Origin: PALSA-693 sp963729695
GTDB taxonomy: Bacteria; Actinomycetota; Acidimicrobiia; Acidimicrobiales; Palsa-688
Assembly (NCBI GenBank): GCA_963729695.1
Contig: CAVSOT010000004.1
Coordinates: 248,001 to 312,000 of the forward strand
Direction: 5' to 3'
Length of the DNA stretch: 64,000 bases
The translations under genes and the position numbers were made by a program. Under the pieces are notes generated by a model. That model had not been told where the DNA came from. It did not search any database and saw nothing but the letters and a program-made list of their open reading frames with translations. Of the stretch, positions 35,461 to 45,337 are shown piece after piece. Positions within the stretch are counted from its first letter, which is position 1. Each line of letters opens with the position of its first letter.

Positions 35461-35607
35461 GTCATAACTCCCATAGTCCTCACAACTACGTTCGACCTTG
35501 TCGTTGGCTCTCTGCCGGCTGACGCTCGGGGCGCCGGGGGCAATGGCACGGCCGTGTGAGGTAGAGACACTAGGGGGCGACTTGATACATGGTGCACCTC
35601 CCTGGGT

Positions 35608-37123
35608 CTATGCGACGTTGCTCGAGTGGGTGGTCGGGGTGGACTCCGAATCGGTGCTGGGCCCACGCTCCCCGACGTTTCCGTTTGTCTGATCCCCCGG
35701 TGCTGGGGGCAGGGTCACCACCATCCTCGTCCCACCGGCGGAGCCCGTAGGCGATACCACTCGAACTGACCCACCCATGGCTTCGACGAGCTCGGCGACG
35801 ATGGCCAGCCCCAGACCCGAACCGACGGGCCGATCGGGCCGGGATCGCGAGGTGAAAAGACGATGGAACACCCGGTCCTGGTCTTCGGGGGGGATACCGG
35901 GTCCGTCGTCGGCCACCCAGAGCTCGGCTCCGCGCTGAGCGTGCGCCGTCGTAACACGCACTTCATGGGTGGCGTATCGCAGGGCGTTCTCGATGAGGTT
36001 TGTCGTCACCTGGGCCAGCCGGTCGGGGTCGGCCAGCACCCACCCCGACGACCCACCCTCGCCGGTCGCCGTGGAGTCGGCGACCAACGTCAGGCCCAGC
36101 TCCGACGCGGCAGGAGCGAAGCTGGCTGCGGTCGCGACGGTTGAGGCGTCCAGGTTTACAGGCTGGGTCTGCAAGGCGAAGCGCCGGGCCTGAATCGTGG
36201 CCAGGTCGAAGTAGGTCCCCGACCAAACGTTCGAGACGCTTGGCCTCGGCGGCGATGACCCCAGCTGCTGCCACCGGGTTGACGGTGGCGCCGTCCTCGA
36301 TGGCCTCGGCGAAGCCACGAATCGAAGTCAGGGGTGTGCGGAGCTCGTGCGATACGGATTGCAAGAAGTGCTGCTCTGCCGTCTTGGCTTCCACCAGCCG
36401 GGCGGCCATGGCGTTGACGGAAGCGGCCATGGCGGCCAGCTCGGCATCGGGGCGTCGCGGAACCGGGACGCGGGCGTCGAGGTCGCCGGCTGCGATCCGT
36501 CCGGTCACCGCCTCGGCTGCCCGGATCGGGCGCACGAACCTCCGGCCCAGTCGGTAGGCCACGAGGCCTGCGATCACCAAGATGACCGCGGACGACAGGG
36601 CGAACCACAGCCCGGCGGTGGCCAGCGCGCTGGGCGGGGTGCGGGTCAGGACGACGACCTGCAGCACCTGGCGGGGAGCCCCGAGAATCTGGACCTCGGC
36701 CCGATAGGGCACGGCCGCGAAGACGAGGCCGCCCTTGTACCCCGTCACCGTGTGCATCGACAACAACGAGGCGGGCTGGAGGTCCGATGCCGTCAACCCG
36801 GGCGGCAGGGTCGGAGCGACCCTCGGCATCGCCGGATCGAACAGCTGGCCGTTGGCGCCCACGGCCAGCACCGCCGAGCCGTTGAGGCGCATCGGCGACT
36901 TCAGGGTGAGCAGCACACTACGCAACGCCCGGGCCGGGTCGGTGCGGTTGTTGCTTTCCGCCTCCTGTTGCACGGTGGTAGCCAGGCCCTGGGCCTCTCG
37001 TACCAGCTCGTTGCGCGTCTGGATCTTGGTGTTGTGGACGACCAGGGCCAGGCTGACCAGGCCCGACAAGAGGAGGCTCCCCAGGACCAAGAGGATCATG
37101 GCGGCGGTGAGGCGGCGGCGCAC
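35608..37123 (-). CDS. Sensor histidine kinase (one-base frame break)
   Basis: ~500 residues when joined. First frame (from 37123): TM1 (MILLVLGSLLLSGLVSLALV), a ~130-residue extracytoplasmic sensor, TM2 (LWFALSSAVILVIAGLVAY), HAMP (RPIRAAEAVTGRIAAGDLDA), and HisKA with phospho-acceptor His in LQSVSHELRTPLTSIRGF. Near 36208 one extra base shifts the frame; LATIQARRF continues in the second, with the ATPase N-box NLIENALRY, G1 VADDGPGIP and G2 GSGLGLAIV, stopping at 35608. Coupled to the response regulator upstream (2 bp gap). The OmpR-type pair senses an unknown envelope signal. Confidence 0.88.
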
Positions 37124-37125
37124 GC

Positions 37126-37809
37126 TCAGTCCAGTCGGTACCCGATGCCCCAGACGGTCACGAGCCGCAGTCCTCCGTCGCTCAACTTCTTCCTGAGCTG
37201 GCCGACGTGGACATCAACCGTCCTGGCATCGCCGTACCAGTCCATACCCCATACCGCATCGAGGAGCTGCTGGCGCGACAGGACCAATCCGCGGTTGCTG
37301 GCGAGATACTGCAATAGATCGAACTCGCGAGTGGCAAGAGGTACCACCCGCCCGGCGACCCGAACCTCTCGCCGGCCGGCGTCGACCTCCACCTCTCCCA
37401 CCGCCAGCACCGGCGGCTTCGTGGGCGGGGGACCCTCCGAACGTCGGATGATCGCCTTCACCCGGGCGGCCAGTTCCCTCGGCGAAAACGGTTTCGTGAT
37501 GTAGTCGTCTGCACCCAGCTCGAAGCCAAGCACCCGGTCGATCTCGTCGGCGCGCGCCGTGACCATCATTACCGGCACGGAACTGTTCGACCGCAGGCGG
37601 CGGCACGCTTCGAACCCGTCGACGGGACCCGGTAGGCCGATGTCGAGGATGACCAACCGGGTCCGCTCGCGCGCCACCACCTCGAGGCCAGCCTGGGCGT
37701 CGCGCACGTGGATCACCCGGTGACCGTCCCGTCTTAGGTACAGGTCGATGAGCTCGGCGATGTTGGGATCGTCCTCCACGACCACGATCGGTTGTGATTC
37801 GCCTGCCAT
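37126..37809 (-). CDS. Response regulator, OmpR/PhoB type
   Basis: 227 residues. Receiver domain: VVEDDPNIAEL acidic pocket, phospho-acceptor Asp in LVILDIGLPG, switch Thr in MMVTARAD and Lys in DYITKPFSP. Winged-helix C-terminal domain: REFDLLQYLASNRGLVLSRQ, LLDAVWG and RTVDVHVGQLRKKL, ending GIGYRLD. Together with the following sensor kinase it forms a complete two-component system. Confidence 0.95.
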   Translation of the reverse strand: MAGESQPIVVVEDDPNIAELIDLYLRRDGHRVIHVRDAQAGLEVVARERTRLVILDIGLPGPVDGFEACRRLRSNSSVPVMMVTARADEIDRVLGFELGADDYITKPFSPRELAARVKAIIRRSEGPPPTKPPVLAVGEVEVDAGRREVRVAGRVVPLATREFDLLQYLASNRGLVLSRQQLLDAVWGMDWYGDARTVDVHVGQLRKKLSDGGLRLVTVWGIGYRLD

Positions 37810-38250
37810 CCTCCTCCAGTGTGTCAGCCAGGTGTAATCAAAGTATGAAGGATCCGGTCGACGTGCGGGCCGCGGTCGTGGCCATCAGCCGACTACCGTA
37901 ATCGGGCTGGCATCCGATACCGCCGAAAGCCGTCGCCGGGGGTTGGCCGACAACACGCAGCGGCGGGTGTGAAACGACAGGCGGCCAGCAGCTGCCGATA
38001 CTTGGGGCGCAGATAGAAATATCAAGGGTATAGGAGGCCTGCCTGACATCTCAAGCAGCTGAACCCACTCCCGAGAGGTCCATTATTTACCCAAATGGGT
38101 GCATTCGGGCGAGCGCGACGATCACGGCGTGAGGTGGATCTGCATATTGCAGTGAGAGTGAGGAACAGTTACTCTTATTACCGGTGCCGACGGCCTCCGT
38201 GTCGTCGGCGGGGTTGCAGTTGAAGCAGTTCGCAACCGAAAGGGGAAAAA
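37810..38250. other. Intergenic region, promoter-bearing
   Basis: 440 bp between the divergent response regulator and a secreted protein. A small hairpin ACCCA-AA-TGGGT (38092-38103) and the imperfect dyad CTGCATATTGCAG (38139-38151) are visible; no gene is supported. The leader of the downstream gene carries AAAGGGGAAAAA as ribosome site. Confidence 0.45.
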
Positions 38251-38724
38251 ATGAAACGGGTCTTGTTCGGCAGCCTGGCCGGGCTCGTAAGTCTGGTGGT
38301 CGCTCCCGTGATGGCGTCGGCTTCGCCGACGAGTGGCACCGAGCATTTTCAACTCACCGCTGTCAACGATCAGCCAGGCGCGATCATGGCCCGAGGTGTC
38401 TTTACCGCAAGCGGCATCGACTATTCCAAGAGCAACAGGGATCTGGCGGTATTTTCCGACGGAGCATTTACGATCCACCATCCGGGGGGTACCGACAATT
38501 TCTCCCTCAACGCGAAGACCTGCGTGGTGACCTTTACGTTCACCGGGTCGTACACCATCAACAATGGGTACGGAAGGTTCCAGGGCATCTCGGGGTCAGG
38601 TACCTACTCGGGTCGGGAAACCGGAGTTCTTCCCCGAAAGGCAAACGGGACGTGTGACCTAAAGAGTCAACCGTTCTCCACGGTGCAGCGGATCGACGCC
38701 CACGGCCCGGTGTCTTTCTCGTAG
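38251..38724 (+). CDS. Secreted beta-rich protein of unknown function
   Basis: 157 residues with a Sec signal (RVLFGSLAGLVSLVVAPVMA, cleavage after SAS). The mature part alternates short strands and Gly: FQLTAVNDQP, GVFTASGIDYSKSN, VVTFTFTGSYTIN, GRFQGISGSGTYSG. The FTGSYxxxNGxGxFxGxxGxGxY pattern resembles actinobacterial secreted proteins with a small beta barrel, and two Cys (TCVV, GTCD) may form a disulphide. No reaction is known. It is monocistronic with a hairpin terminator right after it. Confidence 0.75.
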   Translation: MKRVLFGSLAGLVSLVVAPVMASASPTSGTEHFQLTAVNDQPGAIMARGVFTASGIDYSKSNRDLAVFSDGAFTIHHPGGTDNFSLNAKTCVVTFTFTGSYTINNGYGRFQGISGSGTYSGRETGVLPRKANGTCDLKSQPFSTVQRIDAHGPVSFS

Positions 38725-38742
38725 CAGCCGAGGCGCGCCGGA

Positions 38743-38784
38743 ACGGTCAGTAAAAGGTTGTCTCACCAGTTTGCTGACCGTTTT
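38743..38784 (+). terminator. Intrinsic terminator after the secreted-protein gene
   Basis: ACGGTCAGTAAA (38743-38754) pairs with TTTGCTGACCGT (38770-38781), a 12-bp stem with one wobble and a 15-nt loop, followed by TTT. It lies 18 bp after the stop of the secreted protein and before the convergent PhoU-like gene. Confidence 0.7.
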
Positions 38785-38829
38785 GGCGCCGGGAAACGGG
38801 GTGGGTCCCCGAGGCCGGTAGCTGCGGAA

Positions 38830-39471
38830 CTAGGAAGGAAGCGTCGAGATGCGACGGGCCAGGTTCACCGCGTGATCGCCGAGACGCTCGTAGAACCGGG
38901 ACAAGAGCGTGACTTGGGCGGCGACGGCGGGGTCCATGGTTCCGGATGCGACCTCGTTGGTGAGCTGCTCGTGAAGGACGTCCAGCTGCTCATCGGCGTC
39001 ATCGACATCCTGCCAGTCGACCGATCCTTGGGCGTAACCGGCGGCCGCTTGGACCCACATGCTCAGGGCGATCCCGGACATGCGCTGCACGATCCCGCGG
39101 CTCCTGTTGGTCATTTGCGCGCCGACACCGGTCAAGGCGCGTTGGGCAATGTGCTCGACCAGGTCTGCACTGCGTTCCAGCTCTGGCAGGATGAGCAGCA
39201 GGACGATCCCCTGTCGCAACTGCGGCCAGTTTGATGGTCCCGTTTTGAGGCGCTGCCAGACCGTTGCTTCGATCGTTGCCGTCGTTTCGTCGATGGCCAG
39301 GTCGCCGTCGACGACGGTCTGCCCGAGGTCGGGATCCTCGTCCAACAACGCCGAGGTGGAGCGGGCGAGGGCCTCGCTGACCTGGGCGAAGAGCAACCCG
39401 ACCTGCTCGCCTTCGAGTTCCGGGTTCGACGTCCGACGGTCGCCGTCATCGGGTTGGTCTGGCACGTTCAC
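38830..39471 (-). CDS. PhoU-domain protein
   Basis: 213 residues, all helical. Two PhoU-type three-helix bundles; conserved metal-binding segments are LPELERSADLVEHIAQRA in the first and SRFYERLGDHAVNLARRI in the second (E/DxxxD). PhoU proteins restrain phosphate uptake by Pst together with PhoR. No pst genes are adjacent, but a two-component system lies 1 kb away. The N-terminal ~20 residues are a hydrophilic extension. Confidence 0.88.
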   Translation of the reverse strand: MNVPDQPDDGDRRTSNPELEGEQVGLLFAQVSEALARSTSALLDEDPDLGQTVVDGDLAIDETTATIEATVWQRLKTGPSNWPQLRQGIVLLLILPELERSADLVEHIAQRALTGVGAQMTNRSRGIVQRMSGIALSMWVQAAAGYAQGSVDWQDVDDADEQLDVLHEQLTNEVASGTMDPAVAAQVTLLSRFYERLGDHAVNLARRISTLPS

Positions 39472-39620
39472 GTTCTTCCCCTCGCTCGCTCCTTGTCACA
39501 GTGAACGGTCCCCGACATCGCCGCAAACGTGGGGCGGGACCACACAACCTTCCAGTGATGCTTACAAATCCCTGACAGTCTTGTCAGCGCCTTCTCATGT
39601 GCCAGTCAGAGACTAGAGGC

Positions 39621-40100
39621 ATGAACCTTCTCGGAAACACCAAGCGTCGCGTGCTCGCCGGTGCACTCCTTGGGGGCGCCATCCTGGCTGGCGGTGGAGC
39701 AGCCGCCTACGCGGCGTCCACCTCCTCAACCCCGACCAGTCCGCCCCCGGCTTCGACAAGTTCATCCTCGCCGTCGAGCAGCACGGCGGGCCCGACCAAG
39801 GCCCACCGGTCCCTTTTGACCCGGGCCGACCACGCCACGCTCGAGATCCGCAAAAAGGGCAAGTGGGTGACGGTTACGGTCGATCGCGGCAACGTGACCG
39901 CGGCGTCAGCGACGTCGATCACCTTGGCCCGACCCGATGGGCAGAACGTCACCCTGGCATTGACCTCTAGTACTAAATTCCGGGGCAAAGAGGCCGGCAG
40001 CGCGGCGGCTCTGAAAACTGGAGTCCGGGCTCAGGTCACATCGATGAACGGGTCCGCCATCGCCGTAACCGAGGGCACCAAGCCGCTGCCCAGCAAATGA
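39621..40100 (+). CDS. Secreted/anchored DUF5666-like protein
   Basis: 159 residues from ATG 39621; an upstream start at 39597 would add a non-signal extension. Signal peptide or anchor (VLAGALLGGAILAGGGAAAY), Ser/Thr/Pro stalk (STSSTPTSPPPASTSSSSP), then a small OB-like beta domain (GKWVTVTVDRGNVTAASATS, ITLARPDGQNVTL, ALTSSTKFRG). The strand pattern matches DUF5666-like exported proteins. Function unknown. Hairpin terminator just downstream. Confidence 0.75.
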   Translation: MNLLGNTKRRVLAGALLGGAILAGGGAAAYAASTSSTPTSPPPASTSSSSPSSSTAGPTKAHRSLLTRADHATLEIRKKGKWVTVTVDRGNVTAASATSITLARPDGQNVTLALTSSTKFRGKEAGSAAALKTGVRAQVTSMNGSAIAVTEGTKPLPSK

Positions 40101-40124
40101 TCCAACCGATCCCCCTGAGGCACG

Positions 40125-40149
40125 GCCCGGCCACTTCCTGTGGTCGGGC
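40125..40149. terminator. Hairpin terminator
   Basis: GCCCGGCCAC (40125-40134), loop TTCCT, GTGGTCGGGC (40140-40149): a 10-bp stem with one G-T wobble, 25 bp after the DUF5666-like stop. The remaining bases to 40374 hold no gene. Confidence 0.6.
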
Positions 40150-40374
40150 TGCGCCTTCCTGGATGGTTCGGCGGGAGAGAACGTTGTGGTTGCGTCTCGT
40201 AGCTCGAGAGGGCCGTTGCCCATCTGGGCCGGCGCAGGCACGCAACGACTAATGGACATCCGTACAACCTGAGGCGGTACAGATGTCCAAAGGTCGTCGA
40301 AGGACGGTCCGACGCTCCCATGGAGCCGCCTTGGCCGCCGGGGCCTATGCCGTCGGGCGGACGGATTGGAAGCT

Positions 40375-41946
40375 CTACGTCGAAGGGTGGCTGAGGCTGG
40401 GAGCTCTGGACTGCGACGAGTCGAGTGGTCGTGGGTCAGCTCTTTGGGCCGAGCAGCGTACGGCCAGTATGGCGATGTCGTCTTCGTGACGCCCGCCGGT
40501 CAGGCCGGCGAGGAGGCGGGTGATGAGCTCCTCGAGCTCACCTGCGCTGTCGGCGGCCACTGCGGCGAGCTGGCCCAGCCCGGCGTCAAGACTCCGCCCT
40601 CGCTGCTCGATGAGCCCGTCGGTGAAGCCGACGAGGGTGGATCCGGGCGCGAACTGGACCGTGATGGGCTCGTGCTGCCGACTCCGCCGGACGCCCACCG
40701 GCATGCCAGGGGCGACCTCGAGGTACTCGGCGCGTCCGTCGTTGACCATCAAGGGAGGTGGGTGGCCGGCCGAGGCCAACGTGATCTGCTGCAAGCGCGT
40801 GTCCACCACTCCCACCAGCACGGTGGCGAAGTGGTCATCGGTTGCTGCGTCCAGTTCCTTCGCCGCTCGGTCCAGGATCTCGTCGGGAGGGATTCCGAGC
40901 ATGGCCAGCGTGCGAATGGTGTAGCGCAACGCGGCCATCACGCCGGCGGCCGCGATGTCGTGGCCCGATACGTCGCCGATCACGACCGCGAAGCGGTGGT
41001 CGTCGACCTCCACCACGCTGTACCAGTCGCCGCCGATCTCCGCCCCTTTCGTGGCGGGCACGTAGCGGGCGGCGAATTCCCAGCCCGGAATGGCGGGCAG
41101 CCGCCTCGGCAGCAGGGAATGTTGCAGGGTCTCGGACACGCTGCGCTGCTGTTGATACAGCCGCTCTGCGGTCGTCCGTCGGCGGACCAGGTTCTCGGCG
41201 ACGCCTGCCGCGGCAAGAGATAGCAGAATGCCCAGCCCCAGGATGGCCCAGGGCAGGTATTCAGCCCAGCTCCCGCTCAGCGACCCTCGGGGCGACGCGA
41301 CCAAGGTCAGGACGTTGTTCCCGAAGGGGACGGTCGCTTTGGAGACGGTCCCGGTCAGCGGCAATCGGGTGGCGTTGGTCTCGATCAGATCTGTCGGTTC
41401 GGCCGACGGTCCGAAGTACAGGGCGAAGTTCAGGTTGGCATCCGGCGAGCCGGCGGGGACCGAAACGCGGTGGCTGACTGGCAATTGCTGGGACGCGCCG
41501 ATCACGTAGACCCCGCCCGAACCACGGGCGGAGAGGAGGTACCCCAGCTTTTGCTGTCCGCCAGCCACGGCCCGGTTGGTGACCAACGAAGAGCTGCGCG
41601 CCGCCTGAAGAAACAGCTGCGTGGTCGCCGGAGACGTGAGGCCTTGGATCGGGGCGGACCCGACGTGACCGAGGACCCGCACCTGGCCGGCCTGCACTAC
41701 CGCCAGCGTCGCCGAGGCGAACTGGCCTGGTGGCGCCAGCTCGGTGGCCATCGCGGCCCGAAACGCCGCCGCCGGGTCGCTGGCCGCCGCCGTAAGCCCA
41801 ATGACCCGCCCCAGGGTGGCCTGCAGCTGGGGCTGCGCCGTCTGTAGCACCGACGCGGTCAGGCTGGTCTGAAGGGACGTGAGCCTTCGTTCGTTTCTGT
41901 TGTAGCTCAGGGCTGAGGTGATCGTCAGCCCTGTAGTAATGGCCAA
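40375..41946 (-). CDS. Membrane SpoIIE-type protein phosphatase with extracellular sensor
   Basis: At least 523 residues. An N-terminal membrane helix, a ~200-residue extracytoplasmic sensor (CHASE-like), a second helix (YLPWAILGLGILLSLAAAGV), a linker coiled coil (RLYQQQRSVSETLQHSLLP) and a PP2C/SpoIIE domain with metal-site motifs: GAEIGGDWYSVVE, VIGDVSGHDIAAA, GFTDGLIEQRG and GRHEDDIAILAV. It likely dephosphorylates an anti-sigma antagonist. The start is uncertain: the first helix (GLVLFLGLAITTGL) begins upstream of the TTG at 41946, but no valid in-frame start codon exists before the next stop, so a frame break near 42000 is likely. Confidence 0.88.
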   Translation of the reverse strand: MAITTGLTITSALSYNRNERRLTSLQTSLTASVLQTAQPQLQATLGRVIGLTAAASDPAAAFRAAMATELAPPGQFASATLAVVQAGQVRVLGHVGSAPIQGLTSPATTQLFLQAARSSSLVTNRAVAGGQQKLGYLLSARGSGGVYVIGASQQLPVSHRVSVPAGSPDANLNFALYFGPSAEPTDLIETNATRLPLTGTVSKATVPFGNNVLTLVASPRGSLSGSWAEYLPWAILGLGILLSLAAAGVAENLVRRRTTAERLYQQQRSVSETLQHSLLPRRLPAIPGWEFAARYVPATKGAEIGGDWYSVVEVDDHRFAVVIGDVSGHDIAAAGVMAALRYTIRTLAMLGIPPDEILDRAAKELDAATDDHFATVLVGVVDTRLQQITLASAGHPPPLMVNDGRAEYLEVAPGMPVGVRRSRQHEPITVQFAPGSTLVGFTDGLIEQRGRSLDAGLGQLAAVAADSAGELEELITRLLAGLTGGRHEDDIAILAVRCSAQRADPRPLDSSQSRAPSLSHPST

Positions 41947-42279
41947 GCCCAGGAACAGGACCAGGCCGGCCTGCCAGTGCGGCCGCCTGCCTGCCCCCCG
42001 GCTCGCCGAGCGATCGCCGCCCTCTATCGTCTCAACATGCCGACGTTCATCAGCATGGCACCCGTCCCTTCATCCCTTCTCTAAGGATTGCGGCGAACCG
42101 AAACCCAACCGAGAAACCTCCCGAGCCCACGAAACCGAGAACTGCCCTCTCGGGTGAAGGCGTCCAAATGCAAGAGCATCGTTGCATAAAGCCACCTCGC
42201 AGACAAGGAGAGCGAGTGCTGTCCGCCTAGACTCCTGCTCAGCCGACAAGAATGTGGCGGGTAGAGGGGGGTGGGATCG

Positions 42280-43434
42280 ATGTTGGTGGTGATCGGTGCC
42301 GGACCCTACGGGATCGCCACCGCGGCGAGGGCGATCGAGCGGGGCATCGAGACGGTGGTTCTCGGACGGTCGTTCGGTTTCTGGACGGACAACATGCCGG
42401 AGGGCATGTATCTGCGTTCGGGCCCCGACTGGCACCTCGATGCGACGGGAGTCCACACCTTCGAGTCGTTCCTCGAGCATCGGGACATCGATCCGGGCGA
42501 GGTCGATCCCTTACCGATCGCCGTCTTCCTCGACTACGCCCGCTGGTTTCAGCGAGAGAAGGGTGTCGTCGTTGACGAGCGGCGGGTCGCTTCCGTTCGG
42601 GTGGACGGCGACGGAGTGGAGGGCCAGGCGACGACCGGCCGCTGTTTTCGGGTTCGCCTTGAGGACGGGGCCGAGCTCGTGGCTGACGCGGTCGTGGCCG
42701 CTCCCGGAGTGCGGTATTTCCAAAATCGGCCTGATTGGACCAGCAGCCTCCCTGACGGGGTGTGCTCGCACACGTGCGACCGGGTGCGTTTCCAGGACCT
42801 CGAGGGAGCCCGGGTGCTGATCGTCGGTGGACGGCAGAGCGCCTACGAGTGGGCTGCGCTCATCGGCGAGCATGGCGCCGAGCAGGTCGACATCGTGCAT
42901 CGGCATCCGGTCCCTCGGTTCGAGCGGGTGAGCTGGCGTTTCGCCGACGAGTACGTCGAGCAGATCGTGGCTTCCCCGGGTTGGTGGCGTTCGCGCTCGG
43001 CCTCAGAGCAGGACGCGATCGCCCGGAAGTTCTGGGAGGCCGGCCGTCTCACCCTCGAGTGGTGGCTCCCGTCGCGGCTGCAGGGACCGCGGTTCCGACG
43101 GCACCCCGGGGCGTCGGTTGTCGGCGTTTCGACCACATCTTCAGGCGGCGCCCGGGCCCAGCTCAGCGACGGCACCGACCTCACCGTGGACCGTGTCGTG
43201 CTGGCCACGGGGTACAAGGCCGATCTCGCCCGGGTGCCGTACCTGTCCGAGGTGCTGCCGTTCGTCGCCACCGCCGACGGGTTTCCCGTGCTCGATGACG
43301 CCTTTCAGACCAGCCTCGCCGGGCTTTTCATGCCGGGCTTTACCGGGACCAGGGACTTCGGTCCGTTCTTCGGGTTCACCAAGGGCTGCCCGGCGGCGGC
43401 CGAGCTGACCGTCCGGGGCCTCGTCCGGCGCTGA
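42280..43434 (+). CDS. FAD/NAD(P)-dependent oxidoreductase
   Basis: 384 residues from ATG 42280 (MLVVIGAGPYGIATAARAI), which is better placed than GTG 42271 relative to the G-rich ribosome site. The FAD loop is VIGAGPYG; a second Rossmann motif LIVGGRQSAYEWA follows near residue 190; VLATGYKADL and the C-terminal GFTGTRDFGPFFGFTKG close the fold. It resembles flavin monooxygenase/lysine N-hydroxylase-like reductases that transfer electrons from NADPH. Neighbours give no substrate clue. Confidence 0.85.
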   Translation: MLVVIGAGPYGIATAARAIERGIETVVLGRSFGFWTDNMPEGMYLRSGPDWHLDATGVHTFESFLEHRDIDPGEVDPLPIAVFLDYARWFQREKGVVVDERRVASVRVDGDGVEGQATTGRCFRVRLEDGAELVADAVVAAPGVRYFQNRPDWTSSLPDGVCSHTCDRVRFQDLEGARVLIVGGRQSAYEWAALIGEHGAEQVDIVHRHPVPRFERVSWRFADEYVEQIVASPGWWRSRSASEQDAIARKFWEAGRLTLEWWLPSRLQGPRFRRHPGASVVGVSTTSSGGARAQLSDGTDLTVDRVVLATGYKADLARVPYLSEVLPFVATADGFPVLDDAFQTSLAGLFMPGFTGTRDFGPFFGFTKGCPAAAELTVRGLVRR

Positions 43435-43514
43435 GCGCCCACTTGGTAACGCTCGATGTGGTGCCGAAAGCCCACGGAGAAGTCCGTCCTCGGCGGGCTG
43501 TCAGACTGGGTGGC

Positions 43515-44105
43515 ATGGCGGACATGAGCGACCCGAAGGTCGTGTTGCACCACTACCTCCAGGAGTCCCGCCAGGCCTTGGTATGGAAGCTTGACGGCCT
43601 GGACGAACGTGACGCGAGGTTGCCTCGCACCCCGACCGGCAACAACCTGCTCGGTGTGGTGAAGCACTGTCTCAATATCGAAGTCGGCTACTTCGGTCCC
43701 ACGTTCGGGCGCGAGTTCCCGGCGCCGGAGGAGTTGGTGCCGATGGAGGCCTTCGCCGATGACCCGCAGGCTGACTGGTATGCCCGGGGAGACGAGACCA
43801 AGGAGGGGTTGATCCAGCTGTATCGACGCGTCTGGGCGTTCGCCGACCAGACCATCGAGCAGCTGCCACTCGACGCACCAGGGCGGGTCCCGTGGTGGCA
43901 GCCGGACCGGCAGGACGTGACGCTACAGCGCGTCATCGTTCATGTGATCTACGACCTCAGCCGCCATGCCGGCCACGCCGACATCATGCGCGAGCTGTAT
44001 GACGGAGCGACCGGCTGGCAGCGGGGGAACTCGGGCGCTCCTGACGATTACGACTGGCCCGCGTACGTGGCCAGGCTGACCGCACTGGCCGACCGCTTCA
44101 AATAA
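43515..44105 (+). CDS. DinB-family protein (DUF664-like)
   Basis: 196 residues from ATG 43515 (MADMSDPKVVLHHYLQE). Four-helix bundle with three conserved metal-binding His: VVKHCLNIEVGYF, and IVHVIYDLSRHAGHADIMRE near 150-160. DinB-fold enzymes use bound metal in mycothiol- or bacillithiol-dependent transfer. The RHAGHADI motif is that of the DUF664 group in actinobacteria. It converges on the MetE-like gene with ten bases between them. Confidence 0.9.
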   Translation: MADMSDPKVVLHHYLQESRQALVWKLDGLDERDARLPRTPTGNNLLGVVKHCLNIEVGYFGPTFGREFPAPEELVPMEAFADDPQADWYARGDETKEGLIQLYRRVWAFADQTIEQLPLDAPGRVPWWQPDRQDVTLQRVIVHVIYDLSRHAGHADIMRELYDGATGWQRGNSGAPDDYDWPAYVARLTALADRFK

Positions 44106-44115
44106 ACGACGAGGG

Positions 44116-45261
44116 CTACCACAGCCTTTGTGAGGCGAGCTGGGCCCCGTGACCCATCGCCTGCAGCTTGGCCCAGGCGATGCTGGGCGCCACGATCTGT
44201 ACACCGGCGGCCGTGCCGAAACCGCAATCCGTACCGGCCATGACGTTTTCCCGGCCCACCACGTCGGCGTAGCGAACGAGCCGTTGGGCTACGACCTCGG
44301 GATGCTCGATGATGTTGGTCGTGCAGTCGATCACGCCGGGCACCAGGTACTTGCCATCCGGCAGCTTCATGTCCTCGAACACCTTCCATTCGTGCTCGTG
44401 GGCGCCGTTGGCGGCCATGAGCATGAGACCCGCCGGCTTGAGCGTCAGCAGAACGTCGATGATGTCCGCCAGAGGAACGTCGTGGTTGCGTGGAACCTCA
44501 CCGTTGCCCCAACATACGTGGGCGCGCATGGCCTCGGCGGGAATGTTGGCCACGGCATAGTTGAGGATCTCCACTCGCCGCTCGGTCTCCTTGAGCTCGT
44601 CCGGTTGGGAAGTCCCGACCCTGGGCAGCGCCAGGTCGGGGCAGTCCAGCTGCAGGGTGAATCCGGCGCCGACGATCGCCTCGTACTCCTGTCGCATGGC
44701 GTCGGCTACCGCTTGCAGATACTCGTCCTCGGTCGGGAAGTACCGGTTGGCGGCGAACATGGCGATCACCCCGGGCGAAGCGGCACTCATAAAGAGGTCC
44801 TCTGCGCCGCACCCGGCGACAGCCCGCTCGAGGTTTTCGATGTCCTTCTGCAGAGGCTCCGCATTTTCATAGGCGACCGGGCCGTCACACGTCACGAAAT
44901 CGTGGGTCGCACCCTCCTGACGCTGCATCTGAGGCGTGAAATCGGGGAACTCTGCGCCCTGGCCCAACGTCCTCCGACCGACCGTGGTCTCCAATGAACC
45001 CTCGCCCGTGAACCCACTCAAGCGATCCTTGACGTAGGTGGCGTACGTGGGCTTGCTCATCTCGCCGTCGTTGAGAACGTCCACCCCGGCGTTGACCTGC
45101 TTACGCACGGTTTCCGAAACGGCTGCGAACACCTCGGCGTCGAAGGCGGCGGCATCGACCTGTTCGCCGGCTTCCTTGGCGAAGACCAGGGGAAGCAGCT
45201 CGTTGGGACGAGGCAAGCTCCCGGTGTGCGACGTCAGGATCCGCTCGATGCTTCGCTTCAC
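44116..45261 (-). CDS. Cobalamin-independent methionine synthase-like (MetE C-domain family)
   Basis: 381 residues from GTG 45261 (VKRSIERILTSHTGSLPRP) with AGGAGGG upstream. The UROD/MetE-type barrel has zinc ligands in RAHVCWGN (His-x-Cys), a Glu in the HEHEWKVFED region and Cys in AGTDCGFG. The family includes single-domain methyltransferases that move methyl groups from corrinoid-free donors or act on non-natural thiols, distinct from full-length MetE (~750 aa). It follows cysH on the same strand by 76 bp, linking it to sulfur assimilation. Confidence 0.85.
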   Translation of the reverse strand: MKRSIERILTSHTGSLPRPNELLPLVFAKEAGEQVDAAAFDAEVFAAVSETVRKQVNAGVDVLNDGEMSKPTYATYVKDRLSGFTGEGSLETTVGRRTLGQGAEFPDFTPQMQRQEGATHDFVTCDGPVAYENAEPLQKDIENLERAVAGCGAEDLFMSAASPGVIAMFAANRYFPTEDEYLQAVADAMRQEYEAIVGAGFTLQLDCPDLALPRVGTSQPDELKETERRVEILNYAVANIPAEAMRAHVCWGNGEVPRNHDVPLADIIDVLLTLKPAGLMLMAANGAHEHEWKVFEDMKLPDGKYLVPGVIDCTTNIIEHPEVVAQRLVRYADVVGRENVMAGTDCGFGTAAGVQIVAPSIAWAKLQAMGHGAQLASQRLW

Positions 45262-45337
45262 CAGTTCCCTCCCTCCTGCTCTTCGGGCGCTCGCCATTCT
45301 GCTCGTGGCCCGCACGATCTTCCAGCTGAGGTCCGTT

